Assembly: GCA_019914995.1 (NCBI GenBank) | Contig: CM034144.1 | Coordinates: forward strand, 568,001 to 632,000 | Length of the DNA stretch: 64,000 nt | From: Acanthochlamys bracteata | Lineage: Eukaryota; Streptophyta; Magnoliopsida; Pandanales; Velloziaceae | Direction of reading: 5' to 3' | Part shown: piece after piece, positions 36,625 to 48,662 of the stretch | Layout of the letters: the number at the start of each line of letters is the position of its first letter | Position numbering within the stretch: position 1 is the first letter of the stretch | Notes under the pieces: generated by a model | Told to the model about the DNA's origin: nothing | Database searches by the model: none | Seen by the model: the letters and a program-made list of their open reading frames with translations, nothing else | Translations under genes and position numbers: made by a program

Positions 36625-37065
36625 CAGACCATTAAGTTGTTTTTTAATTTTTTTAATTTTATATTTTTTAATATATATTTTATAAATATATAAAAAATTA
36701 TTTAAAAATATAAAAATATTTTATATAATAAAATTTTTTTATACATATTTTATTTTTTTTTAAAATAAAAATAATAAAATTTATTTTTAAAAAAAATAAA
36801 AATATCTTTCGAAAAAGCTTCATAAGTAATTTTAAAAAAAATATTTAATAGTACTTATAAAATAAAATTTTTTAAAATAAAAAATATTTTTATATTTTTT
36901 AAAAAACGAATTATATTTTTTATATTTTAAAAAAAATAAAAATATATAATAAAAAAATTTTATTTCGATAAATATATATTTTTTAAAATATATATTAAAA
37001 AATATAAAATAAAAAAAATTAAAAAAAATTGATAAGCTGTTTTTGAAACGCAGCCCCAAACAGCC
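36625..37065. repeat. AT-rich compound repeat with inverted halves
   Basis: The left half begins TTTTTTAATTTTATATTTTTTAATATATATTTTATAAA. The right half ends with near reverse complements such as AAAATATATATTAAAAAATATAAAA. The right border, GTTTTTGAAACGCAGCCCCAAACAG, matches the ends of the AT-rich MITE-like group. It looks like two copies arranged head-to-head, or one nested in another, and could form a long hairpin. Confidence 0.5.
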
Positions 37066-37600
37066 TTAAAGCATTTCATCGAACACCTGCACGATGAAGG
37101 AGCTCGCCGCTGCCGAGGAGGACGCTGGCAATCCGGCGTGTTCACGAGAGTTCTGGACCGAGACGGTGCAATTGAAGCCTCCTCAGACCGATTGGAGATC
37201 GAATTGACAGGAATTGCAGCGACAGAAGAGAGCACAGAGATCGGACGCGATCGGGTGTGATCCCGGACGGCGCGCACGAGGAGATCCAGCGGCTGCGGAG
37301 ACGAGAACGTTGTGCAGGCTTATCCAGTAACGATGAGAAGGCCGCGTCATGAGATCTGGAGTGGCGGAGCGGAGCGCGGCGGTGCGAGCGGGCGCGAGAG
37401 CAAGGCTCGCATCGAACTCGGACGCACGCGGTGAGCGCCAGTCGTGCAGAGAGCACACGCGCGGGATGGAAGATCGAAGTGGGGCAGCCCGGCTTGGGGT
37501 GTACGTACGTACGCGGTAGACACTGGTGGAGGCCCATGCGACGCGCGGCAAAAGATTTGCGGTGTGGGCCGCATTAGTTAGGCCGGTAATTAGCCCGGAT
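37066..37600. other. GC-rich island of unknown origin
   Basis: About 500 bases of clearly higher GC in very AT-rich surroundings, containing many CG steps such as GAGCGCGGCGGTGCGAGCGG. Several reading frames stay open on the minus strand simply because stop codons are rare. No protein family is recognised in any frame. TACGTACGTACG occurs near 37503. It sits against a MITE-like element on its left and may be a gene fragment carried by a transposon. Confidence 0.45.
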
Positions 37601-38657
37601 TAGCTCTTTATAAGAGGGCTTAATTAAGATTTATTAAAAAACACAGTCGTGTTTGAATTGTAGCACATTAAGATATTTGAAAGTGTTTATTAAAAAAATT
37701 AAATAAAATATATTTTAGTTTATTTTAATTTACTATTTTAATTTAAAATTAATAAAATAAATAATAATAAAATTTTATTATATAAAATTGTTTAATAAAA
37801 ATACGTCTTATACTTTTAGTTTTGCTTAGACTTCTACTCATATGCTCCAATGTCATCCTGTGAGAATAATTATAACTAACTACGAACCCTTAATTACTAG
37901 ATTTCCTTAGCTAGCTACCATGAATTTTGACGGGACCGTGTTTTAAATATCTGATTTTTGTGAAAGTAAAAAATAAACAATAATTATTTTTTATAAAAAA
38001 GTTAAAAGTGAAGTTTAATTGTTTGTGTTTCAATAATTTTTAAAAATGAGTTAAAAAATAAAATTAAAATTAAATAGCAGGTGTGTAAATAAAAAAATTA
38101 AAATTAAAATTATAAATTTTTTGTGCAAATAAAATACATAAATTGTTCGCAACTATAAATCTATTCGGAGAAAATAGAGTTACTTGCGCTTTACAAAATG
38201 CCCTAGCTACAACACCACTGACTTGGCGGAATGCCTTATGAAAGTGAAACTCCTTGAAGTACGATTCTAGCATTGACAGCTGGGGCAAGATATGCAAGTA
38301 GCTACGAGGACATGAGCCAGTCCTAAGACTTGTGGGCGCATTCATATCCAACACAAAGGTATAGCATACCCATGAACACTTGTAAATATTTAAGCATGCT
38401 CACTGGGTGTACCTTTGGATGAAACCTTAAAAGCTACATAGCTTGAAGGGTGGTTGATCCAATTGCGACGAAAATAATGTAGTACTTTCCTTAAACTTTG
38501 ATCCCTTTACTTAGACTTTTGATGTTATAACTTGTAACACACTACAAATCAAAGCGCAAAGTCAAGTAAATAGCTTTATCAAAAACTCTTTCGTCTTAAT
38601 TTCTTGCAGCTTCTGCTTAAGCAGTTCAACTGATTCATTGCAATTGATCGGAAAGCA

Positions 38658-39723
38658 ATGAAGCCTTCTTCTGTGCAGCTGCCTTCTGCCTTAACACTTA
38701 CATTGCTCATCACACTCCCACTTCTACTCTTAGCTCTCGCTCTTATTAAAGCCTACCCTAATGAATTCAACCTTCAAAACTCGTTCTCGAAGTTCCGAAT
38801 TTCTGGAGACCGCCAGCCGGAAGCTTTCTCTGAAGGTAACACGATGACGGTTTCCGTCCGCCCCGACTTCCGTCTTCTAATAGGCATTCTAACATTGCCA
38901 GATAACTACGAGCGGCGACACATGCTCAGGCTAGTTTACTCTCTTCAAAAGGCGCCATCAGACGTAGTAATCGACGTAAGATTCGTGTTCTGCAATCTCA
39001 GTACTGAGGAGCAGAAGGTGCTTGTGGCAATGGAGATCATGAAATTCAATGACATAATTGTATTACGATGTCCGGAGAACATGAACGACGGAAAGACCTA
39101 CACGTACTTTTCTAGCCTCCCGACGTTATTTAATGAAACACCTATCGGCGGTGGATCGCCGTATGACTTCGTCATGAAAGCTGTCGATGATATCTTCTTT
39201 AGGCTACCATGGTAATGCATTAGTTCCAAATTTAATCCCCATAAAAGAAGTTAATAGTGTTAGTCCTGTTACTCATGCACTCATTATTCAATCATATTTT
39301 ACAAACAGGTTAGCGGAGTCATTGAGAATCATGCCAAGAGAAGACTTGTATTATGGTTTCGTATCCCCTTGCCAAGAAATGAATCCCTTCCACGGGTACA
39401 TGGCCGGAATGGGTTATGTCCTGAGTTGGGACCTTGTACAATGGATCGCTACTTCTGATATCCCTAGGAACAATGCTAAGGGCATCGAGGACTTGCTCTT
39501 AGGAAATTGGCTCCATGATGGACACCGAGGGAAGAACAGGCACAATACCAAGTTCGCCATGTACGACGTCCCGGTTCCGTTCCCCGGCGCATGCATTCAT
39601 GATTTTGTGCCAGAAACTATTGGTGTGCATAAGTTGAAGGACCATGCCAGATGGGTGCTTACTCTCAAGTACTTCAACTTCACCGCCGGAGTCAAGCCTT
39701 CCAAGTTCTACCATTTTGATTAG
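38658..39723 (+). CDS. GT31 galactosyltransferase-like protein, gene 2 of 3, DDD changed to VDD
   Basis: Close tandem relative of the 34844 gene. Exons 38658-39211 and 39309-39723 (GT-AG, same phase and position) give 322 aa with no frame break. A hydrophobic anchor spans about residues 11-30. The catalytic landmarks RLLIGILTLPDNYERRHML, VRFVFCNL, EIMKFNDIIVL, ENMNDGKTYTYF, YMAGMGYVLSWDLVQWI and GIEDLLLGNWL are kept. At the metal-binding site the protein reads MKAVDDIFF: V176 replaces the first aspartate found in both neighbours, explainable by one base change (GAC to GTC). In GT31 enzymes the DDD/DXD motif binds the metal-nucleotide-sugar, so activity may be lost or altered. The intact frame suggests the protein is still made or was lost only recently. 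Confidence 0.87.
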
Positions 39724-41144
39724 CTCCTAATTTTATCTTTTACTAATCAGATTTGAAGCCTGGCATATGATACATTGTAACTTTTATGAGTCACTTGACA
39801 TTGCGATTTCAAATATTTTTTCATTTTCTTTTCAACTTCTATTTCTAATTAATAAATCTTATATATATTTTATATTTTTTAGTTAAAAACATAGATAAAT
39901 TGTACTTCATAAAAAGCTTATTTTAAAAAAAATTTCACAAGAAATCATTTTTCAGAAGAATACTTTATTTAAACAACCCCAAACGATCCCTTAGCTATGT
40001 AAAATTTACATCAACTTGAGTTGGTTTTTGAGTATATTAAAGGCTTGATTTTTCAAATTTCTAGTGTTTTCATGTTTTGGCGATTCAATAAGAAAGGAAA
40101 TAAGATATAAGATAATAGCTACTTCTATATAGTTGCTAAAGAAATTGAAGAGGTCTTTCTTAAGAAATACGTCATAGGGAGTGCTTTCGGTAAGAAGCTA
40201 TTTTGAAAATGAGTTTCTTTTAATTTTTTAGAAAATAAGCTTCGTTTTTTTATCTAAAAAACAAAATTACATATAAATAAATTATGATGTATAGTCTATA
40301 CTTCATAATTTTTAAAGGTTTTTTTAAAATAATGTTGAAGTTTTATTTAGAAACGGAAAACTGGAAAGTTAAATGAAATTAATGAAATGAAATGGAGTGA
40401 CAAATATCTCTGAAAGTGAAATTCTGAGGAACACAATTCCGATAAATAATTGTTGTAATTTTAAACGTTAACATTACGGTAGAACGTGATAAACACGTTA
40501 CTAATCCCTTGACTAATCCAGTCGTCTACAACGCCGCTGGATTCCATAAGAGCATTCCATTGACGCGTTGCTGTTATCCGGCAATCTGTAGTCAAATATT
40601 AATAGTTATACCCTGGAATGTTACAGACATGTTTAAGATAATACGTAAAAATTAATGCTGGTTACTTTGTTTTAAGGTTGCTGCCGGGATTTTTTTAATA
40701 AGATATCGTTACGAATTCTTTGTACTCAAGGGTTTGATGGTTAAAGATTTCTTTGATGCATTCGCAGTGAATGTTCATAGATTAAATTAGTCTTTAACGT
40801 AGCGTGTGGTCACTGGTAAATGAACCATGGACTATTGGATTAAGTTTAAGTGTGAATTATTTTGATAATTAACTAATCTTTTCTTGAATGTTATTAGTTG
40901 GAGAAGAAGAATAGTCGAGTGCAATAATCAAAATATAATTACAAGTTACGAGATCCAAAGATCATCAAATTGCATTGCATGTTGGTTAAAAGTTTGTTCA
41001 TGAATTTGCTCAGAACCTCAATTCGCGTGTGTATAAAGAAGCAACCAGAAGTCAAATGGCAAGCTGATTTAAATCAAACAGCTACAAAATCTTTCTCCAA
41101 GACTCCAACTTGCAGCTTCTGCATGCACAAGTGAGAAGACACTA
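39724..41144. other. Spacer between GT31 genes 2 and 3
   Basis: AT-rich. A partial MITE-like border, GGGAGTGCTTTCGGTAAGAAG, is seen at about 40178. No coding sequence is recognised. Confidence 0.5.
41032..41038 (+). promoter_or_regulatory. TATA box of GT31 gene 3
   Basis: TATAAAG in GTGTGTATAAAGAAGC, about 110 bp before the ATG at 41145. Confidence 0.45.
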
Positions 41145-42196
41145 ATGAAACCTTCTTCAGTGCAGTTGCCTTCTGCGCTAACACTTTTCTTGCTCACAAT
41201 CCCAGTTCTACTCTTAGCTCTCATACTTCTTCTAGTCTACCCCAATGACTTCAGCCTGCAGAGCTCGTTGTCGAAGTTGCACAATGGCGGGGACCACGAG
41301 CCGGAGCATTCGTTCGACGATGCCAAGATGGCGGTTTCCGTCCGTCCCGATTTACGTCTTTTTATAGGTATTCTAACATTGCCCGAAAGCTACGAGCGGA
41401 GACACATGCTCAGTCTAGTATACTCTCTTCAGAAGGCGCCACCAGACGTGACCATCGATGTAAAATTCGTGTTCTGCAACCTCGGCAACGAGGAGCAGAG
41501 GGTGCTTGTGGCCATGGAGCTCATGAAGTTCGATGACATTATTATTTTACGGTGCTCAGAGAACATGAATGACGGTAAGACGTACACGTACTTTTCCAGC
41601 ATGCCTGCTTTGTTTGACAAGGCGCCCGTCGGTGGTGGACAGCCGTATGACTTCGTCATGACAGCCGATGATGACATCTTTTTAAGGCTACCCTGGTATA
41701 CGGATAGCATCCTTAATTTCCTTTCAAAGTGTTACTCTTCCCTGATTATTACCGTTGCATTACTTTTTTTTAATATGGTATATATAGGTTGGCGGAGTCA
41801 CTAAGAGTCATGCCAAGGAAAGATTTGTACTACGGTTTTGTGTCTCCTTGCCATGAACTGAACCCTTACAGAGGATACATGGCCGGAATGGGATACGTGT
41901 TAAGTTGGGACCTTGTACAGTGGATTGCTACTTCCGACATCCCTAAGAACCACGCGAAAGGCATTGAAGACTTGCTCGTGGACAGATGGTTTCGTGATGG
42001 ACAACGTGGGAAGAACCGGCACAACACCAAATTCAACATGTACGATGTTCCCTCATCTGGAGGGTGCATGCACGAATTTGTGCCGGAAACTATCGGTGTT
42101 CACAAGTTGAAGGATCATCGGAGATGGGCGCTTACGCTTAAGTACTTCAACTTCACCACCGGAGTCAAGCCATCCAAGTTCTACCATTTTGATTGA
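41145..42196 (+). CDS. GT31 galactosyltransferase-like protein, gene 3 of 3
   Basis: Third tandem copy. Exons 41145-41695 and 41788-42196 (GT-AG) give 319 aa. The N-terminus begins MKPSSVQLPSALT, nearly identical to gene 2, so genes 2 and 3 are the closest pair. It has a signal anchor at about 12-30, then RLFIGILTLPESYERRHML, VKFVFCNL, MELMKFDDIIIL and SENMNDGKTYTYF. Next are MTADDDIFL with D175-D177 intact, YMAGMGYVLSWDLVQWI, and GIEDLLVDRWF. The usual Lys before the DDD run is Thr, and the Gly of the ED-xx-G motif is Asp (EDLLVD). The DDD motif is complete, so catalysis is possible, but these changes may shift specificity. A TATA box lies upstream. Confidence 0.9.
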
Positions 42197-45100
42197 TCAT
42201 CATCAGCAGTGGCGAGCTCGTCTTTTTTTTTTTATTTATAAAATTCTTAGCATTAAACTTATCTTCATAAACATAATTTCTGAACTTTCAATCAACACAT
42301 AATAGAGGATGATTTCAGAAAATCATGTATTTGTGTGATTTTGAAATTTCAAAATCTCAAATTTGATCTATGTAGGTTGTTTTTCTTCTTCTTTTTTAAT
42401 TAAGTGCGTGTTTCAATATCCATAACTGAATTTTGCGCGATAAGTAAAAAATAAAAATTAAAACTTTTAAAAATTATATTGAAAATAGAGTTCAATTTTT
42501 GTATTTTTAATTATTTTTAAAAATGAGTCGGAAAATAAAAGATGAAACTATATTGGAAGGTTTGCGAATAAAAAAATTAGAATTATAATTTCGTGTGTGA
42601 AACTGAAATTTCTAATTACTTGTGCAAACGAAATATATAAATTCTCTAAAATTCTAATTTTGATAGAAAAAACTGGAGTTTCTGATAATTGAAACATATA
42701 TTAAGATTGAAGTACTGTTGTAGTTTAAAGCAAGTTTGTTTAACATGCAGCCTATTTAAGGCCTATTATCATAAGTGGGCCATAATAGAGCCCAGTCTTG
42801 TATTCAGCCTAATATCTGTTTCAGTTATTTTTCCCGCGACCTCAATTTGCCTTCCCTGTTTATCATCTCTAATGCCGTGATCCGAATTTTTCTCCGAGCA
42901 ATATCGACACAAACCATCTGCCCAGTCCGATCTCGGCGACATCGTCGGCACTGGGCCCCACCATCGCTCCCCACGCCGTCAATATCCCTTTTCCTCACAG
43001 CCTCGTCCGCCTCATCAGTAGGCGCCACCAATTCGAGCAATTCCATCGAGTCCCAGCATAAATTCCCCTTCTAATTTGCTGTTTTGTTTTCTTTATCCGT
43101 GGCTTAGTATGACACCAAAATCTTGGTTTAGAAAGTTAAACTTCGGAGACATTAGGCATTGCGTTTGAAATGATTATTATTTCAAATAAATATTTTATAT
43201 TTTTAAAATATATTTATATAATATTTTATAATATTTTGAAAATATTAGAAAGTTAAAAAAGTTGTATGTTGTAAAAATTCTATAAATCTCTTCCAACGAG
43301 CAGTATTGCTGGACATTCCGTTCCGATTCCTTGTGTCTTGTCTGAACTCTCAAGCCATTGAGGAACTTGGACCTCAGATAGAAAATATGTCTTTCTGCAT
43401 TTGTGTTCAATTAGAATCTTACGGCAACTAGTTCATGTCATCTTTTAAGCATGTTCACTGAAACTGGTGCGCTCTCTTTAATATAGAGCAATTTAAAAGT
43501 TACCGTTCATTTGCTTCAGCATTTATCGACTCCTGACTATGCTTCTCATTTTGGAAATAAAGGTGTGTTTTAATTTGTTGAATTTACCGCAAGATCAACT
43601 CAAAAGGAAAGGGATGAATTGAGTTGATAAATAAAAATTTTCGCAAAGCTTAACGATCCTACATACAGCAAGCGTACAACCGACTGTTAGTAGTCTTGTA
43701 ATCTGTAGACAGAGAATGTTAGAGTATATATAGCGATTTAGGTAAAGAAGATAGTACTCAGAGTATTTTATGTGGTTCGGTAAATCTTTTTGTCTATATT
43801 CATGGGTGTTCTATCATAAGAGCTAAAGCTTCACTAAATTTTTAATAAGCTACACATACACCAAAAGTAAAGTGCTTCGCCAAGCATATTTACTCTTAAA
43901 ATTTTTTTTCACCAAGACAACCCTTCACAGCCTACTGGACACCACTGTTTTTCTGACTGATGTGCTAGCTCTATTATAAAGTTTAAGAATTTTCACCAAG
44001 CTCCAACCGAGCTTCTTTACCAAGTGCACCAAGCACTTCCGTCACAAGTTTAAAAAAAAAAAATTAAAAGATCAAGGTTAGGCAGAGGATCAATCTCAAA
44101 GTAAATAAATGAACTTAAGATTTTCTGTTGAGATGATCAAACTTATTGCTGCTGAAGATGATGCTCTGTAAGTGATTTGTAGCAAGAGGAGTTTCTTTAT
44201 TTGAGAAATTGAGTCAATGTAGTGCAAGTTTGTTTTTGAATATTTTGCTCGTTATCTCCTCTGTCTCACTCTGTTCTTCATCTTTTCTTCTTATAGAATT
44301 TTCTATTCTTCTAGATAAGTGGTTCTTCCCGTTAGAAAGATATTTTTGTTGGTGTGCAGTGGCAGATTTTTAAGGTAGAGATGAAGATTGTGTTCAGCGG
44401 TCAATCAATTGCCTCAAGATTTTTTTTGGCTAAACTGGTGCAAGTCTTTCATCAGCATTAAATGCACCGAAGAAAGCAATTCAAAAATTCTCGCCTGTAG
44501 TTTGAGTTGTTTCAGCTGAATTGTATTTTTCAAATTTCTCTAGCTGAATTGGCTTCTGTTGGTTTGCTATTTTTTGCTAAGTTAACTGCTTCAAGTGAGG
44601 TGGACTCCAATAGCGTGACTCTGCAGTCTCAACTTCATTACTTCCTACTATATTCAGTGGGTTTTCATGGCCATCTAGCAATCTCCATACTTGAACTTGT
44701 TTTTCAATTAATGTGGTGGTTTAATATATCCCAGTTCTGTGATAGAAATAAGATAGTAGATTTGTTGAATGATATTACCTTGTAATTAAATTCATGATTT
44801 CTTTTTGGAGGAAAATCGAAATCTGCATGTTGAAGCATTTCTGCATTGTCAGCAAGACATGATTTTGATAATACATTGAACTATGTTCTTTGTCTTCTCT
44901 TGTTGTGATTTTTCATGATTCTTGATATGAACTTGTAGCTGATATGTTCCTCAATAAGTCTTCAAGATTTTTCTTCACATGGATGACGAATTCTTGATTG
45001 AATTACATCTGAAAAGTTATTCCATCAATGTCTGATTCTGCTCTCTGTTTACTGAGTTTTTATCTATCATTTCACGATTTTTCCAAATTTATGTTGATCA

Positions 45101-45300
45101 TTATTTGATATGTTATTCGGTCAATCTTATAGTGTGCATGTTGGTCTGTCTATGATGAAAAGTTGAAGTTAAAATGAAATCGGCATCATGCTTGAAATTA
45201 CTTCTGAAGAGGGAATGGTTATCACGATTTTCGATTCTTCTCTGTCCAGTGAGCAGCAGCAAAGTAGCCGGCTATCGAGTCCTCTATTTTTTTTGTTCTT

Positions 45301-45367
45301 TTCTGTTTGCGATGCTCTGTTTTCTGCTCTTCTCTGTTTGAGATACTCTGTTTGCGATTCTCTATTT
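45301..45367. repeat. Short degenerate tandem repeat
   Basis: Repeated TCTGTTTGCGATGCTCTG-like units, with variants CTGTTTGAGATACTCTG and CTGTTTGCGATTCTCT, about 14-20 bp each. T-rich and non-coding. Confidence 0.6.
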
Positions 45368-46889
45368 TATTCATGTAGCAGCAATTAGACAGCTGGCTGT
45401 TTAGTGGCTGAGGGATCCTCTGTTCTGTATGCTATAGAAGAAATCTTAAATAATCAGTAGCTGAGCAGCTGGCTTGTTGTCTTCTGGATGTAAGATAGAT
45501 CTATTTAATAAATTTCTGCAAAACTTGATTTCAATCATTAGTCTACCTTAATTCATAAATTATAATTCTTAATCATTGTTATCATCAAAATCAATTTTGG
45601 AGTTTCAACATAATTACATCAAATTGAGTTTTGCAAAAATATGTTTTGTAAAATAAAATTCGATAAAAAAAATTAATAGTAGTAAAATTCGTAATGGTAG
45701 TAGAAGCGTATGAAGTAAATTTTAGAGTAAAATTTTAATGAAAATAAAATTTGTTGTGTAAATCGAATTAAGATAAAAAAATGATAAAATTGATAATAAT
45801 AATAGATAATTATTTTATATTCAATAACAAATTTAATCAATATAAGACAAAATTTTTACTAAATAGATCGAAATAAAATAAATTTATATATAAATTCAAA
45901 TATAATTTAATAGTGTGAAAGTGAATAGAATTTATAGTGATAATTGAAATATTTGAAGTGGCCAATTCAAAATCTTGGAAGAAAAAATAAAATTCTTTAC
46001 TATTAACATATGCCCTAAAAACTTACAAACTAGCTGTTTCTAAAGACCTTCTATTCTTGTGAGAATATAGTACTAGTCAAATTCATCACATAATGATGAA
46101 AATCAGAATTTTACAGCTATAGAATTCGTTCTTGCTACTGCATTTTATTGTAACAATTTTATCTTACGTTTGCCAGAAGGGTTGCAAACGCAGCAATTTA
46201 CAGAAAGAGTTCCTCATAACGGGGTAGTGTGTTTCATTGTTTTATCTTATAGCTACTGCAGTTCTACTACCGGCGTGGTGTTATGAATGATATAAAGGTA
46301 GGAAACAAGGCTACAGATTCTGCAGCAATCAGAAGAATATGTTGAGATTGGTGCACAGCTGGAATGTGCTTTGATTCTTAGGTTGTTTTTATTATATGTA
46401 TAAAAAATGTTAATAACATGGCTGCATTATGGATTATGGATTTATGGACAAAACCATTATTGTTTTTCTGCTGAGAATCCCAAGTCTTTTTAATCCACTA
46501 CCATTCCTGTGTCTTTATCCTACACTCTCGTAGGTTGCAGTGCTCTCAATCAACAATTTTTATAGGAAAATGTTTTTTGGCTTTGCATGAGCGGAGTGAG
46601 TACAATGTAAAGAAGCATCACAGGTAGGTAACGCCTACAATGGGAGAGAGAAGAGAATATCTTTCTGTCATTTTTGTAAAAACCAAGATATTCTAAATTT
46701 TTGTTTATAGGCTAATTTGGTTTAATTTATTAGAAAAGAGATAAGTGGACTTCAAGAGAGTTGTTCAGTTGTAATTCATGCCTAGGCCTAGAGTGCTCTT
46801 ATATTTACTTAGAGCATATTTGTGCTACTTTCTAGAGATGAGATTTGATTAGTTCTTAAACAATGCCCTAGTTGGGGTTTGGAATATTT

Positions 46890-47122
46890 CTAATGCGCGT
46901 TAATGTTACTGTTTATAAAATAAAATTTTTTTAAAATAAAAAATATTTTTATTTTTTTTACTTTTAAAATAAAAATAAAAATATATAATAAAAAAATCTC
47001 ACTATGTAAATTTTTTTATAATTTCTAAAATTTTTAAATAATTATAAAATATATATTAAAAAATATAAAATTAAAAAATTAAAAAAAATGTTTGAAAAAT
47101 GCAATCCCAAACGCTCTAAAAG
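46890..47122. repeat. AT-rich MITE-like relic
   Basis: The right border GAAAAATGCAATCCCAAACGCTC is, reverse-complemented, GAGCGTTTGGGATTGC, the group's best-preserved end. The left side begins near GCGTTAATGTTACTGTTTATAAAA. A/T core; no clear target duplication. Confidence 0.5.
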
Positions 47123-48477
47123 GACTAAACAAAAATTGTAGAATATTACATAAAACAAAAGATGGGTAATGGAGATCATTTGCTGTGCAATCTCCAATCA
47201 AATAGGGAAATGGGTCAATGATTTTTTTATTTAGCTGAAATAAATGTATTGGTTTACTTTTTATTAAAAAAAAGTTTTATCTCATATTGATTATTAATAA
47301 TATTAAAATAATATTTATAAATGTTTATTTTCATTATTAATTGGTTTTAAAAAAATTATAAATTCGTCACACTCCTTCAAAAGTTCTTTTAAGCATTAAT
47401 TTTGTAGTATATATGCCATTAATCATGGAGTACTACCTCTTTGCCTCCCTTGATGCTTAAGAATCCAATTATTATTGAATTTTCTTTTTTTTTAAATTTA
47501 AATTCAATTATTCTACATCTTTACGTATTTTAATAGTTACTTTAAATCTATTTTTAATTTTATTAAAATTTTATTACATATTTTATTTATTATTTTAAAA
47601 TTTAGTTTTGTTAAATTTTATTTCTAATTATATATATATATATAAGTTAATTTTAAATAATTAAAATACGTACAGAAAATATAAAAATTCATGTGCACTG
47701 TACAATGGTTGATGCAAGAAAGAAAAAGTGACAGGAAACTATTGGGGGGTTTCTTGTGGAGCTAGGTTTACTTGCTTCGCTCAATTTCAATGATACATTT
47801 ATGGATTCCATTTTCCTTATTTTAATTTATGTATGCGTTTGTTTGCATGAATTGAATACAGCGATGGAAAGAAAGAACCCAACAGAAAAATGCCCATGAT
47901 AGGAAGTTTCAAGTGGTAAACACATAGGATGGAGTGCATCTTTGAAAATAACAAAGCTAAGTTTCAAAAACAAGTGATGAGTGATGATATCACCTTTCTG
48001 CTACGATTTTGATTTGAAAGCCTATAAAAATTTATCACTTCTAGCCTTTCAATTTTCTTTTTGACTAGAAAATTTAACATTGTGGAGAAAAGGTTCAATT
48101 ATTATTATTCATTCAATCATCATTTTAGAACGAAACAAAAACATAGAAAAACTACAAACATTTCAATTGAATCGTGAACAAGTTAACCAGCTCCAAAAAC
48201 TAAAAATGTAATTATTGTATATTTTAAATTTTTATTTTTATTTTTTTTAAATAAAATTAAGTCGTTTACTAAAAAAATATTATTTTGTTATAAAAATATT
48301 TTATTTTATAAATATTTTCAAACTCTCCTCTATATATGACCCTAGCTAGCTATGTTTAGGTAGTTTGCCCTACCCTATCACATCTTAAAAATAAATCTAA
48401 TACAATGTTAAAGTCCAAAGTTCTTTACCAGATTTACCTTGTCATGACATGGGAAAAGTTCGGCTTAGGACGTGTTT

Positions 48478-48662
48478 AATTAATGGTTAATCAGTAAATT
48501 TGAATTTTAAAAAGTCATTTTAAAAATAAAATTAAAAATATTTTAAAAATAAATTTTTATATTAATTTTATATAATAGTAAGTTTTATTTTTTTAAATGA
48601 AAAATTTTATTTTAATTTATATGAAATTAAAAAATAGAATTTGAGATGATAGTAACACGTTC
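48478..48662. mobile_element. Tourist/Harbinger-like MITE, 185 bp
   Basis: It begins GGACGTGTTTAATTAATGG and ends, reverse-complemented, GAACGTGTTACTATC. TTA flanks both sides (48475-48477 and 48663-48665), the usual duplication of this superfamily. The core is AT-rich and non-coding. Confidence 0.7.

Larger units (their letters stand above)
35904..38657. other. Spacer between GT31 genes 1 and 2
   Basis: AT-rich DNA with MITE-like relics at about 36070-36295, a compound inverted pair at 36625-37065 and the GC-rich island at 37066-37600. A relic at about 37940-38150 resembles one at 42405-42620. The 38160-38360 stretch may hold a fragment of a LINE-type RNase H on the minus strand (see findings). 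Confidence 0.5.

Noticed and set aside
37142..37574. Several overlapping minus-strand frames of 75-131 codons
   Set aside because: They overlap in all frames inside a GC-rich island where stops are rare. None shows a family motif.
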